A DNA stretch of 64,000 nt from Novosphingobium clariflavum (GCF_026420865.1 NZ_JAPCWC010000004.1:310001-374000); one strand, 5' to 3'; shown: positions 24,050-33,626, counted from the first letter of the stretch. The notes: generated by a model from the letters alone, not told the origin. Made by a program: numbers and translations.

Positions 24050-25018
24050 TCAGGGAACGAGGACGGTGGACCCCGTCGTCGCCCGCGCCTCCAGGGCCCG
24101 GTGGGCCTCGGCGGCATCCTCGAGCCGGAAGGTCTGCCCGATCCGGGGCGACAGGACGCCATTGGCGATCCGGTCGAACAGTTTTTTCGCGCTCACCGCC
24201 AGTTCCTCGGGCGTGGCGACATAATCGGCGAGAGTCGGGCGGGTGAGATAGAGCGAACCGGCGCGCATGAGGTCGAGCGGGGGCAGCGGCGCTACCGGGC
24301 CCGAGGCATTGCCATAAGTCACCATGAGCCCGCGCCGACGCAGCGAGGCGATCGAGGCGTTCCACGAAGACGCGCCGACCCCGTCGTAGACGACATGGCA
24401 CATCGCGCCGGACGTGATTTCGCGGACCTTCTCAGGCAAATCATTGAAATCGCAGGACAGCGAATGCTCGCCGGGGACTCCTGCGGCCTTTTGCGGCGAA
24501 CCGCTATGGGCGATCACGGTGACGCCCTTGTCGAGCAGCCAGGGCACCAGCAGCGAACCGACACCGCCCGCGGCCGAATGCACCAGTGCGATATGGCCGG
24601 CGGTGGCGGGGAAGGTATCTTCGGCAAGATAACAGGCCGTCAGGCCCTTGAGCATGACGGCAGCGGCGATCTCGGGGGCGATTCCCTCCGGGATGCGCAT
24701 GGCCTTGTCCGCCTTCAGCAACCGGTGCGTGGCATAGGCGCCGCCGGCGCTGGTGGTGCCGATCCGGTCGCCGATGGCGAAGTCCGCAATGCCGTCACCC
24801 AGCGCAATGATCCGCCCGACGCTTTCGGAGCCGAGGCTGATCGGCAAGGGATCGGGATAGAGGCCCTTGCGGTAATAGGTATCGATGAAGTTGAGGCCGA
24901 CGGCTTCGGTCTCGATGACGATCTCGCCGATGCCGGGGGCGGGCACGGTGAAGTCTTCGCGTTCGATCACGTCGGGGCCGCCATGCTGGCGGGCGATCAT
25001 CCGGTATCCGGTAGTCAT
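24050..25018 (-). CDS. NADPH:quinone oxidoreductase, zinc-free MDR family
   Basis: 322 aa. Begins MTTGYRMIARQHGGPDVIE. GroES-like N-terminal domain and Rossmann domain with ALVHSAAGGVGSLLVPWL as the NADP-binding region; SLGSESVGRI is typical of QOR. No structural or catalytic Zn cysteines are present. The start at 25018 is 14 bases from the end of the upstream glutamate-synthase-like gene, so they may share a transcript. Confidence 0.9.
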   Translation of the reverse strand: MTTGYRMIARQHGGPDVIEREDFTVPAPGIGEIVIETEAVGLNFIDTYYRKGLYPDPLPISLGSESVGRIIALGDGIADFAIGDRIGTTSAGGAYATHRLLKADKAMRIPEGIAPEIAAAVMLKGLTACYLAEDTFPATAGHIALVHSAAGGVGSLLVPWLLDKGVTVIAHSGSPQKAAGVPGEHSLSCDFNDLPEKVREITSGAMCHVVYDGVGASSWNASIASLRRRGLMVTYGNASGPVAPLPPLDLMRAGSLYLTRPTLADYVATPEELAVSAKKLFDRIANGVLSPRIGQTFRLEDAAEAHRALEARATTGSTVLVP

Positions 25019-25032
25019 CAGATTGGGGTCCT

Positions 25033-26619
25033 TCAGAACACGCGGCGGAAGGTATCCGCCCGCGCCACCTTCCACGCGCGTGCGTAAGGCGTGGAGTCGG
25101 GATCGGCGAGGAGCTCGCCGGGCTTGAGAAAGGGATAGACCTCATCGAGCGGACCGGCCTTGGCACTGTCGATGCGCTGGTACATGTCGTGCTGGTTGAG
25201 GTCCCAGGGACTGTCGTAACCCATCGAGACGACGATCTCGCGCAGGGCTTTGAGCGTTTCCTTCTGGAAGCGGGCGACACGCTGGGCCTTGTCCTCGACC
25301 ACCAGGCCGCGCTGGCGCCACAGCGACTGGGTGGCGACCCCGGTCGGACAGGCGCCGGTATGGCACTTCATCGATTGCACGCAGCCCAGCGCGAACATGA
25401 AGCCGCGCGCGGCATTGCACCAGTCGGCGCCCAGCGCGAAGGCGCGGGCCATGCCGGCGCCGGAATGAATCTTGCCCGATGCACCGATCCGCACCCGGTC
25501 CTTCAGGTTGGCGCCGACGAGGGCATTGCGCACCAGCATCAGCCCTTCGCGCAGCGGCATGCCGACATTGTCGGTCAGTTCCTGCGGCGCCGCACCGGTG
25601 CCGCCCTCGGCACCGTCGACGACGATGAAGTCCGGGGTGATTCCGGTTTCGATCATCGCTTTTACCAGCGCCATGATCTCGTGCGGCTGGCCGACGCAGA
25701 GCTTCATGCCGGCGGGCTTGCCGCCCGACAGGGTGCGCAGCTGCACAATCCATTCGAGCAGTTCGATCGGTGTCGAGAAGGCCGAGTGCGCGGCGGGGGA
25801 GAGGCAGTCCTTGCCGGCTTCCACCTTGCGTGTCTCGGCGATTTCCTGCGTGACCTTGGGGCCGGGCAGGACACCGCCGTGGCCGGGCTTGGCACCCTGG
25901 CTGAGCTTGATCTCGACCATCTTCACCTGATCGCTCTCAGCCTGCCGGGCAAAGAGGTCGGGATCGAAAGTGCCGTCCGGGTGGCGGCAGCCGAAATAGC
26001 CGCTGCCCAGTTCCCAGATCAGATCGCCTCCATACGTGCGGTGATAGGGGCTGATCGAACCTTCGCCGGTGTCATGTGCGAATCCGCCCAGGGCCGCACC
26101 CTTGTTGAGCGCCTCGATCGCATTGGCGGAGAGCGAGCCGAAGCTCATCGCCGAGATGTTGAGCAGGGCGCTTTCGTAAGGCTTGCTGCAATGCTCGCCG
26201 CCGATCTTCACGCGCCAGTCCCGGGCGGCATTCTCGTTCGGGGCGATCGAATGGCCGAGCCATTCGTATTCGTCGGAATAGACGTCGAGCTCGGTACCCA
26301 TCGGATGCGAGTCGTTCTCGCCCTTCGAGCGGGCATAGACGAGGCTGCGTTCCTCGACGGTGAAGGGGCGGCCTTCGCGGTCACCCTCGACGATATAGGC
26401 GCGCAGGTAGGGGCGCAGGTCTTCGAAGAGCCATCGCATACGGGCGATGAGCGGATAGTTGCGCCTCAATGCGTGGCGGCCCTGCACGAAGTCCCAGAGG
26501 GTCAGCAGTAGGACCGGCACCATGAGCCACAGGGCCCCGCGCCACCATGGAAGGAACCAGCAGGCGGCTGTGAGAGACACGACCACGAGCGGGACGGCGT
26601 AGCGCGGGGCAAGGGTCAT
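25033..26619 (-). CDS. FMN-binding glutamate-synthase-family membrane protein
   Basis: 528 aa. Two hydrophobic segments at the N-terminus (about 8-45) are followed by a TIM-barrel FMN domain of the GltB central/FMN type: SISPYHRTYGGDLIWELG, GAKPGHGGVLPG, VDGAEGGTGAAPQELTDN and CHTGACPTGVATQ (the 3Fe-4S-type Cys cluster). It lacks the GltB amidotransferase and GXGXG domains, so it is not a complete glutamate synthase. Natural substrate unknown; a membrane-bound FMN oxidoreductase is likely. Confidence 0.88.
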   Translation of the reverse strand: MTLAPRYAVPLVVVSLTAACWFLPWWRGALWLMVPVLLLTLWDFVQGRHALRRNYPLIARMRWLFEDLRPYLRAYIVEGDREGRPFTVEERSLVYARSKGENDSHPMGTELDVYSDEYEWLGHSIAPNENAARDWRVKIGGEHCSKPYESALLNISAMSFGSLSANAIEALNKGAALGGFAHDTGEGSISPYHRTYGGDLIWELGSGYFGCRHPDGTFDPDLFARQAESDQVKMVEIKLSQGAKPGHGGVLPGPKVTQEIAETRKVEAGKDCLSPAAHSAFSTPIELLEWIVQLRTLSGGKPAGMKLCVGQPHEIMALVKAMIETGITPDFIVVDGAEGGTGAAPQELTDNVGMPLREGLMLVRNALVGANLKDRVRIGASGKIHSGAGMARAFALGADWCNAARGFMFALGCVQSMKCHTGACPTGVATQSLWRQRGLVVEDKAQRVARFQKETLKALREIVVSMGYDSPWDLNQHDMYQRIDSAKAGPLDEVYPFLKPGELLADPDSTPYARAWKVARADTFRRVF

Positions 26620-26625
26620 CGCGGT

Positions 26626-27321
26626 TTAGCCGATATGCTCCGCAAAGAACGCCTCGGTTCGGCCATCCGCCAGGGCAGCGCCGGCTTCGTCGCGGCGGGC
26701 GCCGATCTCGGCGGCAAAGCCGTGGTCGAGCCCTTCGTAGTCCCAGAGGGTGACCCGGGCATGGTCATCGAGCCCGTCGTGGATCGCCTTCTGTGCGGCG
26801 GTGTCGACAAAGTGATCGGCGGTGGGAATGTGCAGCATCAGCGGACGGGCGATCGCGTGCTTCTCGTTCAGCATCTGGTCGATCATCACGCCGTAATAGC
26901 CAACCGAGGCATCGATGTCGGTGCGCGCGGCGACCATGTAGGCGATCCGGCCGCCCATGCAGAAGCCGACGAGGCCGACCTTGGCCACATCCTGGTCGCG
27001 GCGGATCCAGTGAATCACCGCCTCGAGATCGCGAATGCCGAGATCGAAGTCATGGCCCATCATGTAGTCGATCGCCTGCTTGAACTCGCCTTCGTCATAA
27101 GGGCTGAGTTCGACACCGGGCTTCTGGCGCCAGAAGGTGTCGGGGGCGACCGCGAGATACCCCTTGGCGGCCCAGCCATCGGCCTTCTGGCGAATACCGG
27201 CATCGACGCCGAAGATCTCCTGCTGGACGATGATCGCGCCGCGCGGGGTGCCTTCGGGGCGGGCGACGTAAGCGGGAATCAGGCCCTTGCCGTCGAGCGT
27301 GGGGATTTCGGTGTTGGTCAT
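26626..27321 (-). CDS. dienelactone hydrolase family protein
   Basis: 231-aa alpha/beta hydrolase. The nucleophile is Cys in LVGFCMGGRIAY (nucleophile elbow), with Asp in TADHFVD and His in GLDHGFA completing a Cys-Asp-His triad. Family members open lactone rings in aromatic degradation; here it stands beside a glutamate-synthase-like gene 6 bases downstream, with no degradation cluster, so its substrate is unclear. Confidence 0.9.
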   Translation of the reverse strand: MTNTEIPTLDGKGLIPAYVARPEGTPRGAIIVQQEIFGVDAGIRQKADGWAAKGYLAVAPDTFWRQKPGVELSPYDEGEFKQAIDYMMGHDFDLGIRDLEAVIHWIRRDQDVAKVGLVGFCMGGRIAYMVAARTDIDASVGYYGVMIDQMLNEKHAIARPLMLHIPTADHFVDTAAQKAIHDGLDDHARVTLWDYEGLDHGFAAEIGARRDEAGAALADGRTEAFFAEHIG

Positions 27322-27442
27322 GGGGAGTCTCCTGAGAACCTTCGGGTCTTTGGAACCGTTTGTCGGAGGTAGGCCCGGGCGATGGACTTTGCCAGCGCAC
27401 TGTGCCAGCTATGATGCAGAAATTCCAAGCGGGAGCGCGGTG

Positions 27443-27721
27443 ATGAAGGTCAATGTCGAGGTAGAATGCTCGCCCGAAGAGGCCCGCCGCTTCCTTGGCC
27501 TGCCCGATGTGACCAAGGCCAACGAGGTCTATGTCGATGCGCTGAGCAAGGCGATGCAGGGCGTCGGCAGCGTCGATCAGCTTCAGGAACTGACCAAGCA
27601 GGTCGCGCCGATGGGCGAATTCGGGCTGAAGCTGTTTCAGCAGCTGATGGAAAGCGGTGCCGCCATGGCGCTGAGCGGCGTGCTCAATCCGCAGGGTGGC
27701 AAGCCCAAGAAGGACAACTGA
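27443..27721 (+). CDS. DUF6489 family protein
   Basis: 92 aa, small conserved alphaproteobacterial protein. Begins MKVNVEVECSPEEARRFLG and ends PKKDN; an LPDV-containing amphipathic middle and a helical C-terminal half (QLMESGAAMALSGVL) are visible. Function unknown. Lies upstream of mnmE with a 38-base gap and is probably co-transcribed. Confidence 0.75.
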   Translation: MKVNVEVECSPEEARRFLGLPDVTKANEVYVDALSKAMQGVGSVDQLQELTKQVAPMGEFGLKLFQQLMESGAAMALSGVLNPQGGKPKKDN

Positions 27722-27759
27722 GCCTTCACGAGCGGAGCCGCTCGGGCTAGGCGGGGTCC

Positions 27760-29052
27760 ATGTCTGACACCGTCTCCGCCTCCACCATCTTTGCCTTGTC
27801 GAGCGGTGCACCGCCGGCTGCCATTGCCATCATTCGTGTGAGCGGCCCCGAGGCCGGGGCTGCCCTGTCCGCTCTGGCGGGGGCGCTGCCCGAACCCCGC
27901 CGGGCGCGCTACCGCGTGCTGCGGGACCGCGAAGGGGCCGTGCTCGACCAGGCGCTGGTGCTGTGGTTCCCGGGACCGGCGACGGCCACCGGCGAGGACC
28001 TGGCCGAATTTCATCTTCATGGCGGCAGGGCGGTGGTCACCGCCGTCGAGGCGGAACTGGCCCAACTGCCGAAGTTGCGCCGCGCAACTCCGGGTGAATT
28101 CACCCGCCGCGCCTTCGCCAATGGCCGGATCGATCTCGCCGAGGCCGAGGGCCTGGCGGACTTGCTCTCCGCCGAGACCGAACTGCAGCGCCGGTCGGCG
28201 CTGGCGATGGCGGGCGGCGCCTTCTCGCGGCAGGTCGAGCAATGGCGCGACCGGGTGCTGCGCGCTTCGGCTTCGGTCGAGGCGGTGCTCGACTTTGGCG
28301 ACGAGGATGACGTTGCCGATCTGCCTGCGGACTTCATCGCCCAGCTTGCCGATCTGCGCGGAGAACTTTCGGCCTGGCTCGACCGGCCGCGAGCCGAGGC
28401 GCTGCGCGAGGGCTACCGGGTGGTGCTGGCGGGGCCGCCCAACGCGGGCAAGAGCACTCTGTTCAATGCGCTGGTGGAGGACGAGGCGGCGATCACGTCT
28501 CCGCTTGCCGGCACCACACGCGATGTGCTGACGCGCGCCGTCTCGATTGGCGGCGTGCCGTTCCTGTTCGGGGATACGGCCGGGCTGCGGGACGAGACGG
28601 GTGACGTGATCGAGGCCATCGGCATCTCGCGCGCCCGCGATGCGCTGGACCGGGCGGACCTCGTACTCTGGCTCGGGCCGGAAGGGGAGGGGCCGGAGGC
28701 GGCGTGGGAGATCGCCGCTCAGGCCGATGTGTTCCACGTGGAACACAAGGCTGAGGCGCGCCACCGGATCTCGGCGGTGACCGGTGAGGGCATGGACGCT
28801 CTGCGCACTGATCTTGTCGAGACGGCACGCAAGGCGATGCCGCGTCCCGGCGACGCGGCTTTGAATGCGCGTCAGCATGCTCTTGTCGGCGAAGCGGAAC
28901 GGGCGCTCGCCGCAGCGGGACGGGAGAGTGATCCGCTGCTGGTGGCCGAGGCGCTGCGTCTGGCGCGTGTGGCGTTCGATGCGCTGATCGGCCGGGCGAC
29001 CACCGAGGACATGCTCGATGCCCTGTTCGGACGGTTCTGCATCGGCAAGTGA
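27760..29052 (+). CDS. mnmE: tRNA modification GTPase MnmE
   Basis: 430 aa. N-terminal tetrahydrofolate domain (AAIAIIRVSGPEAG), helical domain, inserted G domain with Walker A GPPNAGKSTLFNAL, switch region LAGTTRD and DTAG, and the invariant C-terminal FCIGK. With MnmG it makes cmnm5-U34 in tRNAs. It carries a perfect parS site at 28730-28745. Confidence 0.97.
   Translation: MSDTVSASTIFALSSGAPPAAIAIIRVSGPEAGAALSALAGALPEPRRARYRVLRDREGAVLDQALVLWFPGPATATGEDLAEFHLHGGRAVVTAVEAELAQLPKLRRATPGEFTRRAFANGRIDLAEAEGLADLLSAETELQRRSALAMAGGAFSRQVEQWRDRVLRASASVEAVLDFGDEDDVADLPADFIAQLADLRGELSAWLDRPRAEALREGYRVVLAGPPNAGKSTLFNALVEDEAAITSPLAGTTRDVLTRAVSIGGVPFLFGDTAGLRDETGDVIEAIGISRARDALDRADLVLWLGPEGEGPEAAWEIAAQADVFHVEHKAEARHRISAVTGEGMDALRTDLVETARKAMPRPGDAALNARQHALVGEAERALAAAGRESDPLLVAEALRLARVAFDALIGRATTEDMLDALFGRFCIGK
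28730..28745. other. parS: parS site inside mnmE
   Basis: Perfect 16-bp palindrome TGTTCCACGTGGAACA, a close variant of the general parS consensus TGTTTCACGTGAAACA, in coding sequence 3.6 kb before parB. Confidence 0.9.
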
Positions 29053-29057
29053 ATGCA

Positions 29058-29079
29058 GTGTGTTCCACGTGGAACACAC
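29058..29079. other. parS: extended parS site between mnmE and mnmG
   Basis: TGTTCCACGTGGAACA (29061-29076) within a 22-bp perfect palindrome; the only one of the perfect sites lying between genes. Confidence 0.92.
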
Positions 29080-29116
29080 CTTTGACCTGATTCCCGCTTT
29101 CGAGTAAGCGCGTTGG

Positions 29117-30964
29117 ATGCATTCCTTCGACGTGATCGTGATCGGCGGCGGCCATGCCGGCTGCGAGGCAGCGGCCGTGGCCGCTCGCATGGGCGCGCGC
29201 GTGGCGCTTGTCAGCTTCGACATCGACGCCGTCGGCGCGATGAGCTGCAATCCTGCCATCGGCGGATTGGGCAAGGGCCACCTCGTGCGCGAGGTCGATG
29301 CCTTTGACGGACTCATCGGCCGGGCGGCCGATGCGGCGGCGATTCACTATCGCATGCTCAATCGCTCGAAGGGCAGCGCGGTGCAGGGCCCGCGTGTCCA
29401 GGCCGACCGCAAGCTGTTCAAGGCGGCGATCCACCGGATGCTGAAAGAGCAGGGGGATCTGACTCTGGTCGCGGGCGAAGCCGCCGCGCTGGTGATGGAG
29501 CAGGGCAGGGTGGTCGGCATCGATCTGGCCGATGGCTCTCGCCTCGATGCGCGCGCGGTCGTGCTCTGCACCGGCACCTTCCTTGGCGGGACTCTGTTCC
29601 GGGGCGAGGAACGCATGGTCGGTGGCCGGATCGGCGAAAGCTCGGCGCAGAAGCTGGCGGCGCAATTGCGCGAGGCCAAGCTGCCGATGGCCCGCCTTAA
29701 GACGGGGACGCCGCCGCGTCTCGATGGTCGCACGATCGACTGGGCGCGGCTGGGCGAGCAGCCCTCCGATGTCGATCCCTGGACGATGTCGGCCATGGGG
29801 CAGCGCCGCGAAGTGCCGCAGGTGTTCTGTGCGATCACGCGGACGAACCCGCGCACGCATGAAGTGATCCGCTCCAACCTCCATCGCTCGCCGTTGTTCT
29901 CGGGCGCGATCGGGGCACAGGGACCGCGTTATTGCCCTTCGATCGAAGACAAGATTCACCGCTTTGCCGACCGTGACGGCCACCAGATTTTCCTTGAGCC
30001 CGAGGGCCTCGACAATCCGCTGGTCTATCCCAACGGCGTGAGTACCTCGCTGCCCGCCGACGTTCAGCTGGACATGCTGCGCACGATGGAAGGGCTGGAA
30101 CGGGTGGAGATGGTCGTCCCCGGTTATGCGGTCGAGTACGATCACATCGATCCCAGGGCGCTGCGCACGAGTCTGGAACTGCGCGAGATGGCCGGTCTCT
30201 ATTGTGCCGGTCAGATCAATGGCACGACCGGATACGAGGAAGCCGCGGCGCAAGGGCTGGTCGCCGGCATGCATGCAGCCGCTGCGGTCCTGGGCCGAGA
30301 GCCTGCTCCGCTGGACCGGGCCAACAGCTACATGGCGGTGATGATCGACGATCTCACCCTGCACGGTGTGAGCGAGCCCTATCGCATGCTCACCGCGCGC
30401 GCCGAGTACCGTCTGCGCCTTCGCGCCAACAATGCCACCACCCGGCTGACACCGCTGGCTATCGATGCCGGCGCGGTCGGCCCGGCTCGACGGGAATGGT
30501 TCGCCCGCCGCCTGGAAGCGCGCGCCGAACTGGAAGCGGCTTTTGATGCGCCCGTAGCCTCTGCCGAAATGGCGCAGGCGGGCCTGCCGGTCCGTCCCGA
30601 CGCCGGCCGTCTGCCCATTCGCGAGTGGTTGCGGTTCGGCGGTGTCGATCTGGCCGGGCTCTCGCCATGGATCGCCAGCGCGCATCTCGCCGATTCCGCA
30701 CTGGCGGAAGAACTGGCCGAGGATGCAGCCTATGCGCCTTACCTTGACCGGCAGGAACGCGAGCTGCGCGATCTGCGTGCGAGCGAATCCCTGCCGCTCC
30801 CCGACGATTTTCCCTATGCCGAGATTCCCGGCCTCTCGCGCGAGATGGTCGAGCGACTGACCAGGGCGCGACCGGAAACGCTCGCCGCCGCTGGTCGGAT
30901 TCCCGGAATCACTCCCGCAGCGCTTGCCGCGCTGCTTGTCCATGCCCGCAAGGAAGCAGCGTGA
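29117..30964 (+). CDS. mnmG: tRNA uridine-5-carboxymethylaminomethyl synthesis enzyme MnmG
   Basis: 615 aa, FAD enzyme. FAD-binding [19 protein letters not shown] near 7-25; [20 protein letters not shown]; the catalytic-region [14 protein letters not shown]; and the helical C-terminal MnmE-binding domain ending [19 protein letters not shown]. Forms the heterotetramer with MnmE. ATGA-type overlap (4 bases) with rsmG. Confidence 0.97.
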   Translation: MHSFDVIVIGGGHAGCEAAAVAARMGARVALVSFDIDAVGAMSCNPAIGGLGKGHLVREVDAFDGLIGRAADAAAIHYRMLNRSKGSAVQGPRVQADRKLFKAAIHRMLKEQGDLTLVAGEAAALVMEQGRVVGIDLADGSRLDARAVVLCTGTFLGGTLFRGEERMVGGRIGESSAQKLAAQLREAKLPMARLKTGTPPRLDGRTIDWARLGEQPSDVDPWTMSAMGQRREVPQVFCAITRTNPRTHEVIRSNLHRSPLFSGAIGAQGPRYCPSIEDKIHRFADRDGHQIFLEPEGLDNPLVYPNGVSTSLPADVQLDMLRTMEGLERVEMVVPGYAVEYDHIDPRALRTSLELREMAGLYCAGQINGTTGYEEAAAQGLVAGMHAAAAVLGREPAPLDRANSYMAVMIDDLTLHGVSEPYRMLTARAEYRLRLRANNATTRLTPLAIDAGAVGPARREWFARRLEARAELEAAFDAPVASAEMAQAGLPVRPDAGRLPIREWLRFGGVDLAGLSPWIASAHLADSALAEELAEDAAYAPYLDRQERELRDLRASESLPLPDDFPYAEIPGLSREMVERLTRARPETLAAAGRIPGITPAALAALLVHARKEAA

Positions 30965-31602
30965 TTTCCACTGAAGACGAAGCGCGTGACTGGCTGCGCG
31001 CTCTGCCCGAATACGACCAGGCCGCGCAGGAGCGGCTGGAGATTCTGGTCCGCATGCTGGCCGAAGAGAACACCCGGCAGAATCTGGTATCGGCCGCCAG
31101 CCTCGATCAGGTCTGGCTGCGACACATCGTCGACAGTGCCCAGCTGCTGCCGCATGTTCCACGTGGAACATCGTCGCCCTGGATCGACCTCGGCACCGGC
31201 GCGGGTTTCCCCGGTCTGGTGATCGCGGCGCTGCGTCCCGAGTGCGAAGTGCTGATGGTCGAATCGCGCGCGCGGCGAATCGAGTGGCTCGATCGCGCCC
31301 GACTGGCGATGGGGCTCGACAAGGCGAGGGTGCTTGGCCAGCGTCTGGAACTGGTAGAAACACGTGAGGCGCGCGTGATCTCGGCGCGCGCTTTTGCGCC
31401 GCTGGAAAAACTCCTCACCTTATCCGCGCGGTTTTCCACAAGCGACACGGTCTGGCTGTTGCCCAAAGGGCGGTCCGCACAGCAAGAATTGGACGACCTT
31501 CGCAAATGGCGGCATGTGTTCCACGTGGAACAGTCCCTGACGGATCCGCAAGCGGGCATCATTGTCGGCACGCTGGCCGGCGGGAAGGGTAAGACCAAGT
31601 GA
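30961..31602 (+). CDS. rsmG: 16S rRNA (guanine527-N7)-methyltransferase RsmG
   Basis: 213 aa, Rossmann SAM methyltransferase. SAM motif [15 protein letters not shown], then [13 protein letters not shown] and [16 protein letters not shown] start overlaps mnmG; the stop overlaps the parA GTG start (4 bases). Two perfect parS sites are embedded (31155, 31517). Confidence 0.96.
   Translation: MISTEDEARDWLRALPEYDQAAQERLEILVRMLAEENTRQNLVSAASLDQVWLRHIVDSAQLLPHVPRGTSSPWIDLGTGAGFPGLVIAALRPECEVLMVESRARRIEWLDRARLAMGLDKARVLGQRLELVETREARVISARAFAPLEKLLTLSARFSTSDTVWLLPKGRSAQQELDDLRKWRHVFHVEQSLTDPQAGIIVGTLAGGKGKTK
31155..31170. other. parS: parS site inside rsmG (first)
   Basis: Perfect TGTTCCACGTGGAACA in coding sequence, where it fixes the codons for a short V-P-R-G-T stretch. 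Confidence 0.9.
31517..31532. other. parS: parS site inside rsmG (second)
   Basis: Perfect TGTTCCACGTGGAACA, 346 bases after the previous site and 67 bases before parA. Confidence 0.9.
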
Positions 31603-32375
31603 TCCGTATCGCGATTGCCAACCAGAAGGGCGGTGTCGGCAAGACCACGACGGCGATCAACATCGCCACCGCGCTCGCCGCCACTGGCTGGAAAACGCTG
31701 CTGATCGACCTCGACCCGCAAGGCAACGCTTCGACGGGGATCGGCATTTCCGCAGCGGAACGAACCGCCTCATCCTATGACGTGCTGGTCGATCGCGCCC
31801 GGGTTGCCGAATGCGTGATGGAAACCAAGATTCCCGGCCTCGACCTGCTGCCGGCGACGGTGGACCTCTCGGGCGCCGAGATCGAACTGGTCAACGCCGA
31901 AGACCGCGCCAATCGCCTGCGCACGCAGCTGCGCCCCGATCTGGGCTATGACGTCTGCCTGATCGATTGCCCGCCTTCGCTGGGCCTGCTGACGCTCAAC
32001 GCGCTGACGGCGGCGGATACCCTGCTGGTGCCGCTGCAGTGCGAATTCTTCGCGCTCGAAGGTTTGAGCCAGCTGCTGCAGACCGTCGAGCGGGTGCAGC
32101 AGCGCTTCAACCCCGATCTTGGCATCATCGGCATCGCGCTCACCATGTTCGACCGCCGCAACCGCCTGACCGACCAGGTCTCCGAAGACGTGCGTTCGGT
32201 GCTGGGCTCGCTGGTGTTCGAAACCACGATCCCGCGCAACGTGCGCCTGTCGGAAGCGCCGAGCCACGGCGTGCCGGCTCTCATCTATGACCACACCTGT
32301 GCCGGCAGCCGCGCCTACATGGCGCTTGCCCGCGAACTGATCACCCGACTGCCCGAGAAGAGGAAAGCGGCATGA
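31599..32375 (+). CDS. parA: chromosome partitioning ATPase ParA (Soj)
   Basis: 258-aa deviant Walker ATPase. Deviant Walker A KGGVGKTTTAIN near 7-18, Walker A' LLIDLDPQGNAST, Walker B CLIDCPPSLGLL. It pulls ParB-parS complexes across the nucleoid. GTG start at 31599 overlaps rsmG by 4 bases; ATGA overlap with parB. Confidence 0.97.
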   Translation: MIRIAIANQKGGVGKTTTAINIATALAATGWKTLLIDLDPQGNASTGIGISAAERTASSYDVLVDRARVAECVMETKIPGLDLLPATVDLSGAEIELVNAEDRANRLRTQLRPDLGYDVCLIDCPPSLGLLTLNALTAADTLLVPLQCEFFALEGLSQLLQTVERVQQRFNPDLGIIGIALTMFDRRNRLTDQVSEDVRSVLGSLVFETTIPRNVRLSEAPSHGVPALIYDHTCAGSRAYMALARELITRLPEKRKAA

Positions 32376-33352
32376 GCGAAGAATCCATCGTCGGCGTCCC
32401 CCAGCAGGACGCTGTAGCTGCGGAAAAGCCATCGCCGGTCCGTCAGAAGCCCAAGGGGCTGGGGCGCGGCCTGGGGGCGTTGCTCGGTGAAACCCGGCGC
32501 GAGGAACCGCTTTCGGCGGGCGGCGAGAGCGCTGGTGCGCCCGCGACGCGGGCGGGTGGGCTTGCTGTCCTGGCGATTTCCGACATCACCCCGCATCCCG
32601 ATCAGCCGCGCCGGATCTTCGACGAGGAAGCGCTGGAGGAACTTGCCGCCTCGATCGCGCATCGCGGGGTCATTCAGCCGATCATCGTGCGGCCGATGCC
32701 GCGGGGCGGCTATCAGCTCGTTGCCGGTGAACGCCGCTGGCGGGCCGCGCAGAAGGCGCAGCTGCACGAGATTCCAGCGCTGGTGCGTGAGCTCACCGAG
32801 CGTGAGGTCATGGCGCTGGCGCTGATCGAGAACCTCCAGCGCGAGGATCTCAACCCCATCGAAGAGGCGCGCGCCTACAACCGCCTGGCCGAATTCGAAG
32901 GCATGACCCAGGCCGAGATCGCCCGCATGGTCGACAAGAGCCGCAGTCATATCGCCAACTTCCAGCGCCTGCTGGCACTGCCTGACGGCGTGATCGCGAA
33001 AGTCGAGAATGGCAGCCTGTCGATGGGGCACGCGCGTGCCCTGATCGGCTGCGACGATGCCGAGGAAATCGCCGAGGCCGCGATCGGCAAGCAGATGTCG
33101 GTGCGCGACGTCGAGAAGCTGGTGCGCAAGAAGCTGCGCGGCGACGTGGCACCGCGCCGGGCGCGTACGGCGCGCAGCGCCACCGAGGACGCCGACATCG
33201 CCGCCGTGCAGAACCACCTCGAGGAATTCCTCGGCATGCCGGTGAAGATCAGCGCCGATGCCGATCCCAAGTCGGGGACGGTGACGATCCGTTACGCGAC
33301 GCTCGATCAGCTCGATCTGGTGTGTCAGCGTCTGACCGGCGGCGCCATTTAG
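32372..33352 (+). CDS. parB: chromosome partitioning protein ParB
   Basis: 326 aa. A ParA-binding N-terminus (KGLGRGLGALLGE), CTPase/ParB-box domain with RRIFDEEALEELAASI and the GERRWRAAQKA motif, helix-turn-helix region MTQAEIARMVDKSRSHIANFQRLL that reads parS, and a C-terminal dimer domain. Binds the parS sites listed here and spreads by CTP clamping. Immediately followed by a palindromic repeat. Confidence 0.97.
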   Translation: MSEESIVGVPQQDAVAAEKPSPVRQKPKGLGRGLGALLGETRREEPLSAGGESAGAPATRAGGLAVLAISDITPHPDQPRRIFDEEALEELAASIAHRGVIQPIIVRPMPRGGYQLVAGERRWRAAQKAQLHEIPALVRELTEREVMALALIENLQREDLNPIEEARAYNRLAEFEGMTQAEIARMVDKSRSHIANFQRLLALPDGVIAKVENGSLSMGHARALIGCDDAEEIAEAAIGKQMSVRDVEKLVRKKLRGDVAPRRARTARSATEDADIAAVQNHLEEFLGMPVKISADADPKSGTVTIRYATLDQLDLVCQRLTGGAI

Positions 33353-33455
33353 AGCGTTTTCTAATCAGGTGGAATCACCTGATGACTCGGAAAACGCGTA
33401 AAACTAAAATCTTAGAGCATTTGATCCGATGCAATCGGATCGGAAACTGCTCTAA
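33352..33455. repeat. two-hairpin intergenic palindrome after parB
   Basis: Hairpin 1: GCGTTTT (33354-33360) pairs AAAACGC (33391-33397) around TCAGGTG-GAAT-CACCTGA. Hairpin 2: TTAGAGCA (33412-33419) pairs TGCTCTAA (33448-33455) around GATCCGAT-GCA-ATCGGATC. The AGAGCGTTTT...AAAACGC pattern belongs to a widespread alphaproteobacterial intergenic repeat type. It may end parB transcription. Confidence 0.8.
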
Positions 33456-33469
33456 GAAAAGAGGATGAT

Positions 33470-33490
33470 TCTGGGGCCATCGGCCCCAGA
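33470..33490. terminator. terminator-like hairpin in the parB-msrC gap
   Basis: TCTGGGGCC-ATC-GGCCCCAGA, 9-bp perfect stem with a 3-base loop, between the parB-side repeat and the inverted-repeat element. No clear U-tract, so function is uncertain. Confidence 0.45.
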
Positions 33491-33495
33491 CCCCA

Positions 33496-33626
33496 TTACC
33501 GTCTTCGTCGCGTCTCGCACGATCGGTTGAGCTTGAATTGCAGCGCTTGGTCATTGAACGCCCTGGGGGCGCCAGTCTCTGCAATGGGCTGCGCCACCGA
33601 TAGGCGAGGCGCGACGAAGACGGTAA
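33496..33626. mobile_element. 131-bp element with 17-bp terminal inverted repeats (MITE-like)
   Basis: Ends TTACCGTCTTCGTCGCG (33496-33512) and its exact inverse (33610-33626); similarity continues imperfectly for about 12 more bases inwards. The interior has no credible gene and contains further small inverted repeats. No target-site duplication is evident. It could be a miniature transposable element or a large cruciform repeat. Next to it is another hairpin, GCAGGGGG / CCCCCTGC (33634-33655). Confidence 0.55.

Noticed and set aside
28493..31363. 956-codon minus-strand frame across mnmE-mnmG-rsmG
   Set aside because: Arg/Pro/Ala-rich with no domain; three conserved genes occupy the other strand.
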